Positions 9,738 to 23,900 of a stretch of DNA of 64,000 bases are shown here, piece after piece. This stretch comes from Rhinopomastus cyanomelas (taxonomy: Eukaryota > Chordata > Aves > Bucerotiformes > Rhinopomastidae). The DNA is taken from the NCBI GenBank assembly GCA_013400115.1, contig VXBP01004182.1:466632-530631 (forward strand), read 5' to 3'. The notes below the pieces were generated by a model. The model did no database searches. It was not told the origin of the DNA and saw only the letters and a program-made list of their open reading frames with translations. Every line of letters begins with the position of its first letter. Within the stretch, counting starts at the first letter, position 1. A program made the position numbers and the translations under genes.

Positions 9738-11624
9738 ATCCATTACTGAAATAACATTAAAAGAAGCTACAACAGCTTGATGGGTGCTCTCTATGTAGGG
9801 AATATGTATTATTCATGTGTATTGCAATTCTGCAACCATTAAGTGATTCTATCAGGGGTTTTTTGTTTATTATAGGGTATTTATTATACTTTTTGCAAAT
9901 GTCTTTTTATTGTGGCCTCAAGTTGCCATGTCTGTCTGTTCAGCATAGTGTTGGCAGTGTTGCTGTTGTATTCCCTCTGTGGCACATCTCCCACTGACCA
10001 GCAGGTGGAGGCAGAATTTAGGAGAAAATACTGCCTCAATACAATGACTGTCATTGCTGTCGTTGCTGTGGTTTGTTCTTAAAATACAGCTCACTCGTTC
10101 CTATTGTTGCCTGTGTGGGGGGGGAAGAGCAATCTTGCTTGCAAATACAATACAGTGGTAGGGAGAAATAATAAATTAGGTAGATTTTAGTATGTTTTAG
10201 TAACGATTTCTTTAATGCCTTTTCTGTAGTCCCCCATAGATTGTACTGCATATTTTCCTTACCACAAGATGTCAGGTACTGGTAGGAAGTGTCTCACAGG
10301 AGATAACAGCACCATTACTCTGATTTCTGCATAACATTTACAGGATGATTTTTCTCTTCCTATTTTCTCTTACCATCTCTCTTCTGGAATTGTCAGCAAA
10401 CTTTTCCATTACTTTTTTCTTTATTTCCTTTTTTTTTTTTCAAAAAAGTGCTCCAAATACATAAAACAGCAGTAGCTCCTTAAAACCATTTTTCTTTGAG
10501 AATGAGAACTGAAAAAAAAAAAAGATGGAGTAGGTTGTTCTCCACTACTGTACAGAATAACAGGATTTGGGAATGACTGTGAGTTGAAACTAGTATGGCT
10601 CAAAGAACATCTTGTTAATTAAAGAAAAATCTTTTGGGGGCAGTCCTGTGGCAACGTTAATGAGCCTCTAGACTGACAGTAACTAATTCCTTCTACAAAG
10701 ATTTCTGTTATAAGTGCTTCCATCAGCGGACGTGCTAATGAATGCACCCCCACAGAAACTGAATGGATTATCTTTGAGATAGTCCCAATGTAATTAGAAT
10801 TGAAAGCTATGTCAGAGATGTGATGATTTTTCCCTTGCACATCTGTTTGTTGTATCTTGTTAATTTTACTTTATTATTCCAGAGTGAAAGGAGGGGGGAA
10901 AAAAGGCAAACAAAGTACAGGCATGTAAGGACTAGAGGCAATAAGTGAACAATTACAGGTTTTCTGAGATAAAGGAGATGTGAGGGATGTTGGGGAGAGT
11001 GACTTTTAAGAGCCCGGAAACAAAGGCAGTAATTAATAGGACATTCCATTGGAACAGCAATTGTCCACTTCTGTGCTGATTTTGTGACAAAAAGGTTATG
11101 CGAGTACAGGATGAAAGATACTGTAGAACTATTTGAGAGTTCATTATAAGAGCAAAAGGTTGTAGATACTTTCTACTTTGTCTCTTCTGCAGTTGGAAAC
11201 TAAAATAATCTGATAGCAACTATTACTAAATGTTTATAACAAAGTGCTTTCTCTGCACTGTATGTCTTCAGTTATGTGGAAAACATATGAGGATTAAAGT
11301 AGTTAACATATAAAAGTTACACTGAATTCTTCAAAACCACTTATTTTTATTGCCATATGTGCTCATATTTTACATGGAAAAAAATCTGCCAGTTGTGGGT
11401 AATTTTAGAGACATTGTGCAGTTTGATAGTGAACATCTGATCCAGAAAAATTCCAATTTTCCTAATAATTACATGGCTCATAGTCTAGGATGTATTGACT
11501 TTTTATAAAAAAGTTATTGTAAGCTCCATTGTAGCTACAGAGTTTATTAATTTTATGAGATACTGTATTTCATAGCTTGGCAGCAACATTTTGAAATAGA
11601 GGTTTGCTTTTATGATCACATCTA

Positions 11625-12472
11625 CCCTTAGAAAATTTGGGGATGAAACCAAATTGGAGGAGAGTGTCGACCCGCTGAAGGGAAGATGCTGCAGAGAAAT
11701 CTGGACTGGCTGGGTCAGTTGGCAGAGGCCAAGGGGATGAGGTTTAAAGGGACACGTGCAGGGTTCTACCCAATAACCCTCTGCAGCCACAGACTGGGGG
11801 ATGAGTGGCTGGAGAGCATCCTGGCAAAGAGGGGTCTGGCAGTACTGGTTGACAGCTGTCTGAACGTGAGCTAGCAGTGTGTCCAGGTAGCACAAAAGGC
11901 CAATGGCATCCTGGCTTGGATCAGCAATATTGTGGCCAGCAGGGCTAAGGATGTAATTCTCCCCCTGTACTGGGCACTGGTGATGCCTCACCTTGAGTAC
12001 TGGGGGCACTTCTGGGCTCCTCACTTCAAGAAAGTGATTGATTGCTGCAGCAATGGGGCTGGTGCAGGGACCGGAGGGAAAATCTCATGAGAAGAGGCTG
12101 AGGGAGCTGAGGGTTGTTCAGCCTGGAGGAGACTCAGAGGGGTCCTTATCATGCTCTATAACTACCTGAAGGGCGGTTGTAGTCAGGTGAGGGTCAGACT
12201 CTTCTACTAGGCAACTAGTGACAGAATGAGGGGGCACGGCCTGAAGCAGCACCAGGGGAGGTTTAGGTTGGAATTTAGGAAGTACTTCTGCATGGAAAGT
12301 GTGATCAGACCCTGGAATGGACTGCCCATGGAGGTGGTGGAGTCCTTATCACTGAAGATGTTTAAGAAAAAACTGGACATGCCACTTGGTGCCATGGTAC
12401 AGCTAATTGTGGTGATGTTAGATCATAGGCTGGGTTAGAGGTCTTTTCCAGCCTGAATAATTCTGTATGCAG
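11625..12472 (+). mobile_element. CR1 LINE fragment of an older subfamily, with reverse-transcriptase C-terminal remnant
   Basis: About 850 bases, including translated remnants such as RNLDWLGQLAEAKGMRFKG followed by stops and shifts, then the CR1 3' region (RPWNGLPMEVVESLSLKMF-like). The 3' end reads AATAATTCTGTATGC and differs from the majority copies in the window. It is dead, with several stops. Confidence 0.85.
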
Positions 12473-14179
12473 TAAGTCTTTGTCTTCAAAAGGAAATGAA
12501 TATTTATAGGGTGGAATATAAAACTCCTTTTACTGATTTTGTTCAATGTTTCTTTAACAGTTCACTCCTTCCAGAAACATTCCTGTAAGCATGCTCATTT
12601 ACTGATTTTTTTTGTGAAAAACCGGCATAGAAGGAGGGCAAACAGTCAAAATAAATAGTATTTTAAACTCCTTCTTTGATGTATTCATCTGGCTCTAAAA
12701 AGCTTATACTGAAAGTGATTTTGTCTAAGCAAGTCACTGAGATTCTGTGTTTCAGAGAGCCTTCCAATTTAGCTGAGGAGGACTGGCACAATTCTTTGTC
12801 TTCCTTTTGTTGTTCCCTTTGGCTTCATGTTTGTTATCTCTGTTTGTCTGGGGCTTTTTTTTTGACAATTCCTTTTTATTTTATCACCTCTAACATGTAG
12901 TCCGAGGGATGATGCTTTATTTCTAAATCAGTTGAGCCAGTTATGCTCTCTCTATACCTATGAAGCCTGAGAGGTTTAGGCTCCGATTCAGGAAACCTCT
13001 GGAGTACAGAGCTGAATGTGACACTTAGAGCAATTTCCTGAATGAGAGCAGTGAGGGACTGGTTGATCCCATGTTACTTTTTGTCTGATTTTATTTCACA
13101 AGCGTTTTGTCAGGTGCAGAATTATCATCTTCTTATCTTGCAATTTATTCTCTATAACTGCAAGTTCTCAGTAACATTCCCGCCCAGTGACTCAACAGCA
13201 GATGTGAGCCTCAGCTCTACAGAATTTAGTAACAAAAACAATCACAGCCTGGGAAGGGCTCTGGAATTCTTTGCAGCAGCTCAAGAAGATTTAACAACCC
13301 TGAATTCTGTCCAGAGGGGAAAGGTAAACATTTTAGGTACCTGTGAGGAAAGAAAGAAGAATTTGGGGTAATTGCCATAGCTATGGTTTAAAAAGGGTGG
13401 GGTTTTGAAGGGTGTATAACTGGTGCAGTATGGCTAATGATGCATGAATGTGTTAGCAGGATCTGGCTGTTTTGCTACGATTACTAGCTGGTTAATAAAC
13501 CTCATATGCAACTCTGTAATTACTACATTTTTAATAATGAATGGCTGTATGAACAAGACTGAAAATAGATCACATAATGAATTATCATCCATTTTTCAGA
13601 TGAGAAAAATGGGGCAATTTTTTTAACCCTCCATGATTAAAGCTAACTTGTGCATTCACTTCTATCATGACAATTATTTTGACTTTTGAGAAAGCACACA
13701 AAAATCTTTCAAGTCATTATCTGTCCTTTAGGCAGATTCCCTCGTACTATTCTTATTACTTCTTAGCACTGTACTTCTTAGCGACTCTGTACAAATAGAA
13801 AAAGGCATCTGAATTCCATCTAGTTTGTTGTCTCCAGAATTCAACAAGAAAACAGACAGACAGTTCAACATTTTCATAGCACAGAGTTTCTCTAGTGTCA
13901 TCACATCTGTTTAGTAACTTGTTATTGTGAAATATCAAACTTACGGGAAATTTGAACATAGGATTGTGTGAGTAGCTCATAATGAAAGTACAGGTACAGA
14001 AAGGGAAGAAGACTTTTCTAGAATGTTTATTCCACAGCATTGTAAAAGTATTTCTTTACAGCTTTGTAAGAGAACAGATGTAGCTTATCAACGAGAAATG
14101 ACTAATCTGGATAAAATTTCAAGGTTTCATGAAACTTTAACTTCGATCTTATTAAGATAGATTTGAGAGTCAAGCCCAG

Positions 14180-14611
14180 AGCCACAAAGATGATGAAGGG
14201 AGGGAAGCATCTCCCTGATGAGGAAAGGCTGAGGGAGCTGGGTCTCTTGAATGGAAAAAAGGAGACAGAGGGGTGACCTCCTTAATGTTAATAAATATAC
14301 GAAGGGTGGGTGTCGGGGGGTTGAACCAGGATCTGCTCAGTGTCATTTCATGATAGGACAAGGGACAATGGGTGTGAGTTGGAACAGAGGAAGTTCCACA
14401 TCAACATGAGAAGGGACTACTTCATAGTGAGAATGACAGAGCACTGGAAGGGACTGTGCAGGGGGGTTGTGTAGTCTCCTTCTCTGGAGACATTTAAAGC
14501 CTGCCTGTGCAAGTTAGTCTATGGGATCCTGCTGTGGTGGGGAAATTGGACTGGATGATCTTTCAAGGTCCTTTTGCATCCCCAATGTTCTGTGATTCTG
14601 AGATTCTGTGA
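14180..14611 (+). mobile_element. CR1 LINE 3' fragment
   Basis: Starts CACAAAGATGATGAAGG, passes GAGGAAAGGCTGAGGGAGCT, and ends TTCTGTGATTCTGAGATTCTG. It lies about 250 bases upstream of the FGL1 start-codon exon. Confidence 0.93.
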
Positions 14612-14855
14612 ATCTTGAATATCTATCCAAAAATACATGAAGTGCTCTGAAACAAAGTGGCCTAAAAGGGTAAATTCCGGGCTTTGGAGTTGTTCTTGAT
14701 CGTACTGTTTTAGACATTTATAACTAAGCCCTATATATCTGTTATATTTACAATATGTAAGAAAATATTTTTTTTAAAAAAAATTGAAGATGCCAGTTGT
14801 GTTTCCTTTTAATATTTAAGTTAACAAGTGTTTCATTTATTCTGCTACGTCACAG

Positions 14856-14931
14856 CTTCCAAAGAATGAAGATGTGGGTAATGGTTGAGTTTCTCCTTGC
14901 AGCTAGCATGATGGATGTCGTTGGCAGCTCT
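14856..14931 (+). CDS. FGL1: FGL1 exon with start codon and signal peptide (residues 1-22)
   Basis: The acceptor CGTCACAG ends at 14855 and the ATG is at 14866. The 22 codons (starts MKMWVMVEFLLAAS) form a hydrophobic leader, and the donor is TCT|GTAAGT. A second in-frame ATG follows two codons later. Confidence 0.9.
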
Positions 14932-17900
14932 GTAAGTTTTACTAATTAAATTTGTCTATAAAATTTATTCCAAATATCTAGTGCTTGCAATGTATCTCAG
15001 CTATATAGGCAGAACCTACGGTCACAAAGATTAGAATCCATAACAAAACTGAAAGACTAGGGAAATAACCTCAAGTGATGTTCAGTGGGGACAAATTTCC
15101 AGTAAGAGGAACCAAAAGCGTAAATATACAGTGGAAGATAAATGACTGGGCAGTAGCAGTGAAGAAAACAATCCAGTCAGTTACCAGATTTGACATGTAA
15201 TATGAAGGGATAGAGTATCTTTGCTAAAGAAGGTGTCATACGATGAATTAACAGGCACATTGTGCAGAAGGCACCCAAGGCAGTTACTCCATCAGTCAGT
15301 GGTAATGCTAAGTCTGTGTAACACCTTTAGTTTTGAGCAGCATACTTACAGAAAGGTAGAACCTAAGATCTCCTAAAGCAGTGGCTCCCACTCTGTTTAT
15401 TGACACTCAGGATGAAGAATATTTCTGTCCTTTTCTACCTTTCTGTCCACTTGACATACAACTATATCTCAAATAAGATCCAGGGCTTCATGTTCTTACT
15501 TGCTCTGTGCCATTATGTTCAAATTCACACTTAGAAAAAATTACCAAAGCTCCTGTACATCTTAGTCCTAAAACCTTCTGCTGTGTAGTCTGCCTCTCCT
15601 GCAAGAACCCAAACGCAGTAACACGTATTCCATAGCTTAAAGTACTCTTAACCTCATCAGTCCTGTACTGCCTGTCTTAACTATCCTTCCTTGTTTGATA
15701 TTCAGGCCCTATCTATCAGGGACCTGAATTGTTGATTCTTAAGTGCCTGGGTGGAAGTGGTTCCTGAAGTTACAACTAAGTGAGTGCCATTGTTTGTGGC
15801 TTACATTATCTTGTGGGAGCCTTTTGTTCAGATAAGTATTTCTGTTGGGGCAGAGTAGGAAGCATGGAGTCACAGAATGGTTCAGGTTGGAAGGAACCCG
15901 GAGATCATCTAGTTCCATCCTCCATTCCATGGGCAGGGATGTCTCTCCCTAGACCAGGTTGCCCACAGTCCCACCCAACCTGATCTTGAACACTTCCAGA
16001 GAGGCGATACCTACAACTTCACTGGGCAACCTGTTCCAGTGAAGAAAAGTATTACTTTTTTTTTACAGCAGCCTACTGAGAAAAATGCATTGCAATGAAA
16101 TGAGTTTTATTTTGTTTGATTTTTCATTTGGAATATGATGGACTTTGGCTGACTCTGTGAATAAAAACTAGGAACATTCCAAACTTCATCTCTAAGTTTC
16201 CACATTTTAATCCCATTAAAACATTGATCTCATTAGAGACTTTTTTGGCACTCATTTGAATGCTAAAAATATAGAAAATAAAACCTCAAGAAAAAACTAA
16301 CTTTCTATAAACTGCTCTGACTTTAATTTGTGGCATCAGTTTTAACGAAAGGTCGCTTGCTGCTAAATAATTCACATGGTAAGGAAACACCGACTGTGAC
16401 TGCACATTAATTGCAGCAGCGGGTAAATATGGAACCACTTGTGCAAGAACAGAGCTGTCAGCAGTTGTTAGATAATTGCTTCTCAATGTGCAGTGCAAAC
16501 AGTTGCTTTGCTGCAACAGACCAGGTTGTGTTTGTCTGGTTTCCATCTGTGGGCACTACTGTCCACTGGAGACAGGCACAACCAAATTCTCATTGTATGA
16601 AGATGCTGATGTTGTAATAGTTTAACGTTGGTCTGTATCTAACAGAAGGGTAGCAATATGTTATAGCTGCTGATTGTTATATCCCTAGGTTTTATTTTAC
16701 TTCTGTATTTAAAACCCGCCTGGATATGTTCCTGTGCGACTTGATCTAGGGGATCCTGCTGTGGTGGGGAGATTGGACTAGATCAGGGGTCCTCAAACCC
16801 CAGCCAGCGGGCCAGATATGGCCCCTCCAGGGTCTCCAGTGTGGCCCACCGATATTTACCCCCCCCTACCCTGCTGGGGATTGGGGGCAGAATCCAAGCA
16901 GCTGCAGATGACTTCCTGCCAACTGCGCGGCCGGGTGGCTCCCCAGTCTCTCCCTCCCTCCCTCCCTCCCTCCCTCCCNCCTTCCAACCCCTAACGTTTT
17001 GCGATTCTGTGATTCTGTGTGATTCTGTGTTCTCTCTAGAACCAGAAGTTGCTTTTTGTGGCTCAAACCTTGCCATGTGTTAGACTATCCACCTGAAGTC
17101 CTCTATGAAATTGCACGACCCTGATGACTGAGGCAAACAGGGATACCCAGGTCTCTCATATTGTATTTTACCATGTTCTCCCAGGTTGCAAGTACTGAGT
17201 TCAGACTGGTACAGGCTAACCTTCTCAATAAACAAGTGCTGCAGTAAAACCGTGTGGCACGGTAGCTTCTTTATCACTCCTAATATGATTAGGATTAATA
17301 AGATTAATATTTGGTCTGACTGTTAACATGGGAGGGGGGGTTGACAGCTTTGCTTCTCTAGTTAGGATTAGCTCATCATGTAAACCTGGAAATAATTTGC
17401 TAAGATTATTTATTCACTCTTTCTCAAACCACATAAGCAGCAACCTGGTTCTCCATGATGTGCAACATATCACATTCCCCCTAAGCCACTGTAGCCAGTT
17501 TTTTCCATATGTTCACATATTTTCAGCATCTTCTCTCGTTTCCTGCTTGAAGCAAATGAGAGTATGCTAGGCGTCTTGTACAGCTCTCAACAACCGAAAC
17601 GACTTTTCAAAGAGTATTCTTAAATTAGATAGGACTTGAGGGATATCAGGTCATGGGCTGCTTTGTTTAATCTTCCAGAATGGTGTCTCTCACGTCACAG
17701 CTTCTCCTTGTGGTCAAGTATCTTAAGGGCTTCTCAGGACATGGCAGCAGGAAGCCAGCTGTAGTCTGCAGACACACCTGCAGTCAGAGCAGACTGACAT
17801 GGGCAGCTGAAAGCAAGACACCCAGTTGAAACTTTTGATTTCAACTATTGCGCCGCACACATTAGATTGCAGTTAGGTACAAATTAAATGATGAATTAAT

Positions 17901-20900
17901 TAGATGATACCAGGGGCCTTTTTTCAAGATGCTTTTGCAAAATCTGGTCATCAAATTTTTCATTGTGATTCAATACTGCAGGCAAATGGAACGTGATGGC
18001 TTGAAACCATTTTTGCTGAACTCGTGCTCTTTCTTTGATCTTTTAATAATCTCGTGAAATGTCTCTAGTTCATTTGTCTATTAGTTGAAAGTGGATTATA
18101 TCTGCTGTAGTGAAAAAACACCTTCTTCTCTCAGAAATAACAAGTCATGGGTCCTGATGCAGTTTATATGATGTTCCCTCACAAAAGCAGAAGTTCCTCT
18201 GCTTTCATCTAGGGCCACAGATTAGCGAAGAAGAAACCTGAGTGTTGTAGGTAATAAAATACAGATTCTAATTAGTAGCTACTTTAATTTACAAAGTTTG
18301 TTCTTGGAGTTGTGTGAATGGCACTTCTAGGAAGACATTAGAACCATAACCATCATGTTTGTGCTGCGTAGAATGGTATCAACCTTAGAGATAGAGGAGT
18401 GTTAACATTCTTATCATAAGAGGTCTGTAAGCTAAAGGCATTTGAAAAACGCACAATGAAGCTGAAAATGTACCCGTGTGGACTTCACAACTCTGTAATA
18501 TTAGAACTTTCACAATATTTGTAGCAGGCCTCTATGGGCAGTAAATCTCTGCGCATGGCCAGTGATAGAGAATAACCAATCTCAGTGATGGGATCTGTAC
18601 TCTAGTGTTTTTCCCTAAATTCTCTTCTGCATCTTTGCAGTGACAGCCACTAAAGAGAAGGTCTCTTTGCAAAGCAGGTATGTACTTGGACACCACAATA
18701 TGCAAAATATTTTGAAGTAGAGGTAGCAACCAAGGTGGAAGTCAACACGGTGTCTGTAAAACCGTGATCAAAATGTCTCATTCAAGTTATATTTTATATA
18801 TTATTTGTTTGGGGGGGGGGGGTGTCACACGTTAAGCGTGGCAAAAAATGCTGATTTTACAACAATATATGTTTTCCTCTTTAGGATCTGCAGAACTGTT
18901 TTCAAGAGCAGATAAGACTTCAGGGCCAGGTGAGGCTTATGGAGCATCGTGTGAAACAGCAGCAGTTAAAAATTACACAGCTTTTAGAGAAGAAAGAGAC
19001 ACAGTACAGAGACAGAAGAAAAGAAAACAGTGTCATTGACTTGGGAGGAGAAAGACAGTATTCAGGTTAGAAATGAAGCTATTCTTTCATTGCCATTCAT
19101 CTTATTGATACCCAGAAGCTTTGGCACAATTGGGCCCATTGAATTATTGTTTCAAAAGCTCATAGATAATTGATTGTTTAAAACAGGATGCTCAGCTTTT
19201 ACCTAGGCCTGCTGCTGCAGGAAAAAATCTCAAATGGTGCAAATCATGCCAGGAGTGAAACAATTAATTGATTTATTAATAGCACATAATTAAAAAAAAA
19301 AGAATCTGTGAACAATAAATTCAGTATTAGCCAGACAACACATAAAAGACAATAATAGACATTTACAAAACATTCAAGAACAATTAAAGATTTCTAAATA
19401 CTCTTTGAATAATCTCAAAAAGTTCTAACATACAGGGTCAGTTCACAATCACAGTGCCACGTAGGTTGCAAGCACAAACCAACTCTGTTCCAACCTGAGA
19501 TGTCCATATTTCCACTCATAAGCCTCTTGTAGCCATATCTGTGTCTTTTATTTAAGAATATATTGCACAAAAATGTTACACAATTTTGGCTGAGTTAAAC
19601 ACTCAGAACATCACAACTTCTAAAATACTAGTTTTAAATTAGTTCTGTAATCTCACAAGTACTCTGGTGGTGATCTGGCACCTCTGCCGTGGAAGAAGGA
19701 TAAGTGTGTTAGCCTGGAGTAACTGGAGTGAGGCCCAAACTCTTGAAATAATAAAACACCATCCAAAACAATAGTTGTATTGAAAATACAATTTTGGGTC
19801 TGATTCTTGGCTGGTGTCTGTTTCCAGCTGGCCAGTGCTAGAGAGTCTAAACTCCTATTATTTTTAATGGATTTGTTTGAATATACTTGTAGTGTTTATG
19901 CTGCTGGAAGAAATCACATCATGTAACAAGACATCAAATGTAATGAAGGACTGTTAAAATTAAATTAAACACAGTTGTAAGTCTGCACATTTATTTTGTG
20001 TTCAGCATCCTGGAATCCTTTTCATTATTATTGTGGCTGACTCATTTGTTTAGAGAAAATTATTAAAACCACTTTTAGCTGGAAGATACTTGTCCTTTTT
20101 TAGCCTCAGTTGATTTCCTTAGATGTGATTATAAATAAAATGTCTAAATTGTTATGATATTTTTTCCCAGAATTTTTTCACTTTCATCAGAGCTTGGAAA
20201 ATACAGTTCCGTATTGATACTGCATCATTTAATTCAAATGGCTGTAGCATTTTAATGTCAACAGAGCTGGATAATTTGGGGTTAAGATAGACAGGAAGAA
20301 ATGCCACACTATATACACGTACTAAGAAAATAATGAACAAGAAAAGCTATTTTCTGTAAGTTAACCAAACTTTCTCTAGAAAGACAACAAGATGTTATTT
20401 AAGTCGTGTCTTCTATTATGAAACTCTGGCACAGCTATTTGTTTACAAGATAAACTGTTCATTTTCTGTCTGACCTTTCACTGAGAAGAAATAGGGCAGT
20501 TCGGTAAGTTCCAAACTGGCCTGGAAGTTCAGCCAACGTGTTCATAAATGTTTCAGGGAATATCTTACAGTTAATCAGTCTTGCCCTTGCCAGGAAAAAC
20601 AGAAATGTTGAGTATTATACGTCTTTCCTATGTGACTGCTCAATGGTAGATTACATAGAAACAAAGAACTCCTTTCAGTTCTTAACTCTTTTCATTTCTA
20701 AGATAAGATTATATTGCTGTTACATTTTCATGAGTCCTGAATTTTGTCCCTGCTGTAAATGTTGATTAGACTTTAACACCAACATAAACTGCATAGTTTA
20801 AGCTATCAGTCACAGTGGTATCATTCTACACATGCATTGCACTTTTTGGGGGTAGTTTTCTATATAAGAAAGAGTTATCAGGTCCAGCAACTATTTCTGG

Positions 20901-23900
20901 GTAGTTTTCTATATAAGAAAGAGTTATCAGGTCCAGCAACTATTTCTCTCTTCTTTGTCACTGGTGATTACATCCTTATGTTGCTGGCAGTTGTTCTGTG
21001 GATTTTCTGGACACAGAAGTGCATGTTTCCCTCTAAAATTTACCGTGCATTTTACATGCAAATAAATTACATGATTGTATCAGGATGATACCCATGTAAA
21101 TTAAAAGTGACATCACTTAAAATAATTACTTTGCTAGTCAAATGTTAACAAAAATGGTAGTATTTTATGGCAGAAAAGAGATTGTTTTAAGGAAATGTCA
21201 ACATAATTATGGCACAATAAAGTTTTAAAGTAACACAAATACAAGAGGATACCCAAAATTCGTAGAAATTTGTTTGCAGGGGTATTTTCTTTTTATTAGC
21301 CTGGTTCAAATGTGACTTTTACCTGACTTGACTTGATTTCTGTTATTGACTTGATTTCTAATTTTGCAAGTATGGAAGTAAAAATATCTGTGTCTAATGA
21401 GTGCTTTGTGAACAGATTGTGCAGAAATCTACAATGACGGCCATAAGCAAAGTGGATTTTATAAGATGAGACCTATCAAGAGTCCTGCTGAGTTCCTTGC
21501 CTTCTGTGACATGTCTGAAGGCGGTGGTTGGACTGTTTTTCAGAGACGTTCTGATGGCAGTCAGAATTTTGATAGGTAGGTACTAGACTTAGTCATTAAC
21601 ATTAGAAAAGAAGATGAGAAGCATTAAAACAGACGGAACTGTGTTAAGATTTAACTTTAGAAGTATATTAATAAGTTGTTAACCCAGACAAGTGTGGGGA
21701 ATGGTTATTCCATATTCATCTTCCAGATGAGATATCACTTCTTGTTCTGGCTTTATCCTGGGCATCTTTCTAGGGTTTTTCTGGCAGCTTATGCATTTTA
21801 CATGAGGAAAATTGAATGTCAAATGCATTAACAGGTGTTGGAACAAGAGCACTTAATGACAAATAGTGGACTACCTTGTCCTTTGCAAAAGGTAAACATC
21901 TAAAAAGGTATAAATACAAGCAATTCACTTGAATCAAAATAGCATCAGCAAGCAAGTATGAGCGAAACCACACAGAGTAATTTGTAGGTCATGGTAAAAT
22001 GCCTCCAAGAAAGGAGCTGGGTCTCTTTAGCTTGGAAAAAAGGAGACTGAGGGGTGACCTCATTAATGTTGATAAATATGGAAAGGGCAGGTGTCAGGAG
22101 GATGGAGCCAGGCTCTGCTCAGGGACAACTAATGATAGGACAAGGGGCAGTGGGTGTGAGCTGGGACAGAGAAGGTTCCACATCAATATGAGGAGGAACT
22201 TCACAGTGAGAGTGACAGAGCCCTGGCAGGGGTTGCCCAGAGGGGTTGTTGTGAAGTCTCCTTCTCCCACAAATATAAAGTGGTACTAGAAGCAACAAGA
22301 AGTTTTTTGGAACCTCCAATTTGCTCAATTTTCTTTTTCTGTATTTGCATCATTTTGTGGATTTGTGTCTTATAATTAGTGTAACCTTACAATGCCCTTA
22401 GGAAACAAAGAATTGATCCCCAGAGAAAAACAAAAACTGCAATCCAGCCAAGAAAACATTGCTATTCTTATTTTATAAAGGTAGTCATGAAGCCATAACC
22501 TTTGAGAGAGTGTTTCAAAGCCACTGTAGATGGGGAAAAGATGAAGTGCTTTCAGCATGGGCTTTAATTCATGAAAGGAAGAGTTCATAAATTGTGAGAA
22601 CCACCAGAAAACTGGAAATGGCTAGCTAATACAGTTTACAAAATTATATATCCAGCTGCAGGGGTTTCACAGCTTCATCAAATCACAGAAAATAAAGAAG
22701 CAATGTTTGTGATACACCTACACATTCACTTAGATCCCTTGCATTTAACCAGTAAAAAATGCTCTCACTTGGGATGAATGGTGCTCCACTAGAGACTGTG
22801 GTGAACAGTTGTATTTTCTTCTGATCGTAAAATCTGTAAATCTTAACTCCCTTTGAAGGTACCTCTTAGGACTGCTCTTTGTACTGGAATTGAGTGACCA
22901 GTGTAGTGTGGCATTCGGTGTTTTACAAGTGAGAAATAGAACTCTGGACTAGATTACCTCCTGAGGTTCCTTGCAATTTAAAATTATTCTGTGATCTCTA
23001 ATTGTGTGGTAAAATAAATATCCAAGATATATTGGAGGGGTTTATAAATTAGGAATTTATGCTATTTTTATACTATGCTATACTAAATTAGTAATTTATA
23101 CTGAAAATATGTATTTTCAGAGTCTGGACTGACTATGAAGAAGGTTTTGGAAATTTCATTTCTGCAAATGGTGAATATTGGCTTGGAAATAAAAATCTTC
23201 ATTATTTGACTAGTCAAGGTAAGATTTATACTGTAATTATAATCCTGTTTCTGCTTCTTTGCTGAGGTTCCACATCAGTATGAGAAGGAACTTCGTCATG
23301 ATGAGGGTGACAGAGCGCTGGAACAGGCTGCTCAGGGACGTTGTGCAGTTTCCTTCTCTGGGGATGTTTAAAACCTGCCTGGCCATGTTCCTGTGCGACT
23401 AGATCTAGGTGATCCTGCTGTGGCAGGGGGATTGGACTGGGTGATCTTTCGAGGTCCCTTTCGATCCCTACTGTTCTGTGAGTCGGTGACTCCATGAGTA
23501 GACAAGTGTACTTTAAACCAATGGTGTCTGCCCGTTTCAGTCAGCACCACTAACAGGCCAGAGTCAGGTAGCACTGTACGGATTCATTTAGTGAGTGCTT
23601 TACGCGGCTGCATAGGCTATTATATAATGACAAGTTTAGGCCTGCTGTCAACTAGCTAGTCTTAGAAAGCTATTTCCCTCTTTCTGATCATCATGCAATT
23701 TAAAAAACTTCTGCTTTGTCGTGGAATACTGCATATAAAAAATTTGCATGTTGACTTAGCCAGGAAATTCATACAACAATCAATGCCACCACGATGTGCT
23801 TCTCATCTTCTTAGGTATACACTTGTTGATGGATTCTCACTACACTTTCATTACCACCTCAGATCCCTTACTAATACAGAAAGCCTATAGGACCTTTTAT

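Larger units (their letters stand above)
8871..14855. other. Divergent spacer between PCM1 and FGL1
   Basis: About 6 kb between the PCM1 promoter and the FGL1 start-codon exon. It holds CR1 fragments at 9087-9133, 9641-9737, 11625-12472 and 14180-14611, and a hAT fragment at 9134-9330. The rest is AT-rich with short A or T runs (near 10431 and 10513). The untranslated first exon and promoter of FGL1 should lie here, but I cannot place them from sequence alone. Confidence 0.6.
16705..17030 (+). mobile_element. CR1 tail interrupted by a hAT fragment
   Basis: 16705-16783 reads ACCCGCCTGGATATGTTCC to TTGGACTAGAT. The tail resumes at about 16981 with TTCCAACCCCTAACGTTTTG and ends in repeated GATTCTGTG units. 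The hAT copy lies between. Confidence 0.85.
14932..18884 (+). other. FGL1: FGL1 intron after the signal-peptide exon
   Basis: 4 kb. It holds a minus-strand CR1 (15866-16042), a plus-strand CR1 interrupted by a hAT fragment (16705-17030), a (CCCT)n-type run with an ambiguous base at 16979, and a G12 run at 18811-18822. The rest is not recognised. Confidence 0.8.

Noticed and set aside
13042..13371. 109-codon plus-strand open frame ending near AAAG|GTAAAC, considered as an FGL1 first exon
   Set aside because: No promoter element or homology supports it. Many similar donor-like words occur in the spacer.
15378..15410. GCAGTGGCTCCCACTCTG, resembling a hAT/Charlie end
   Set aside because: Too short and imperfect, with no matching second end.
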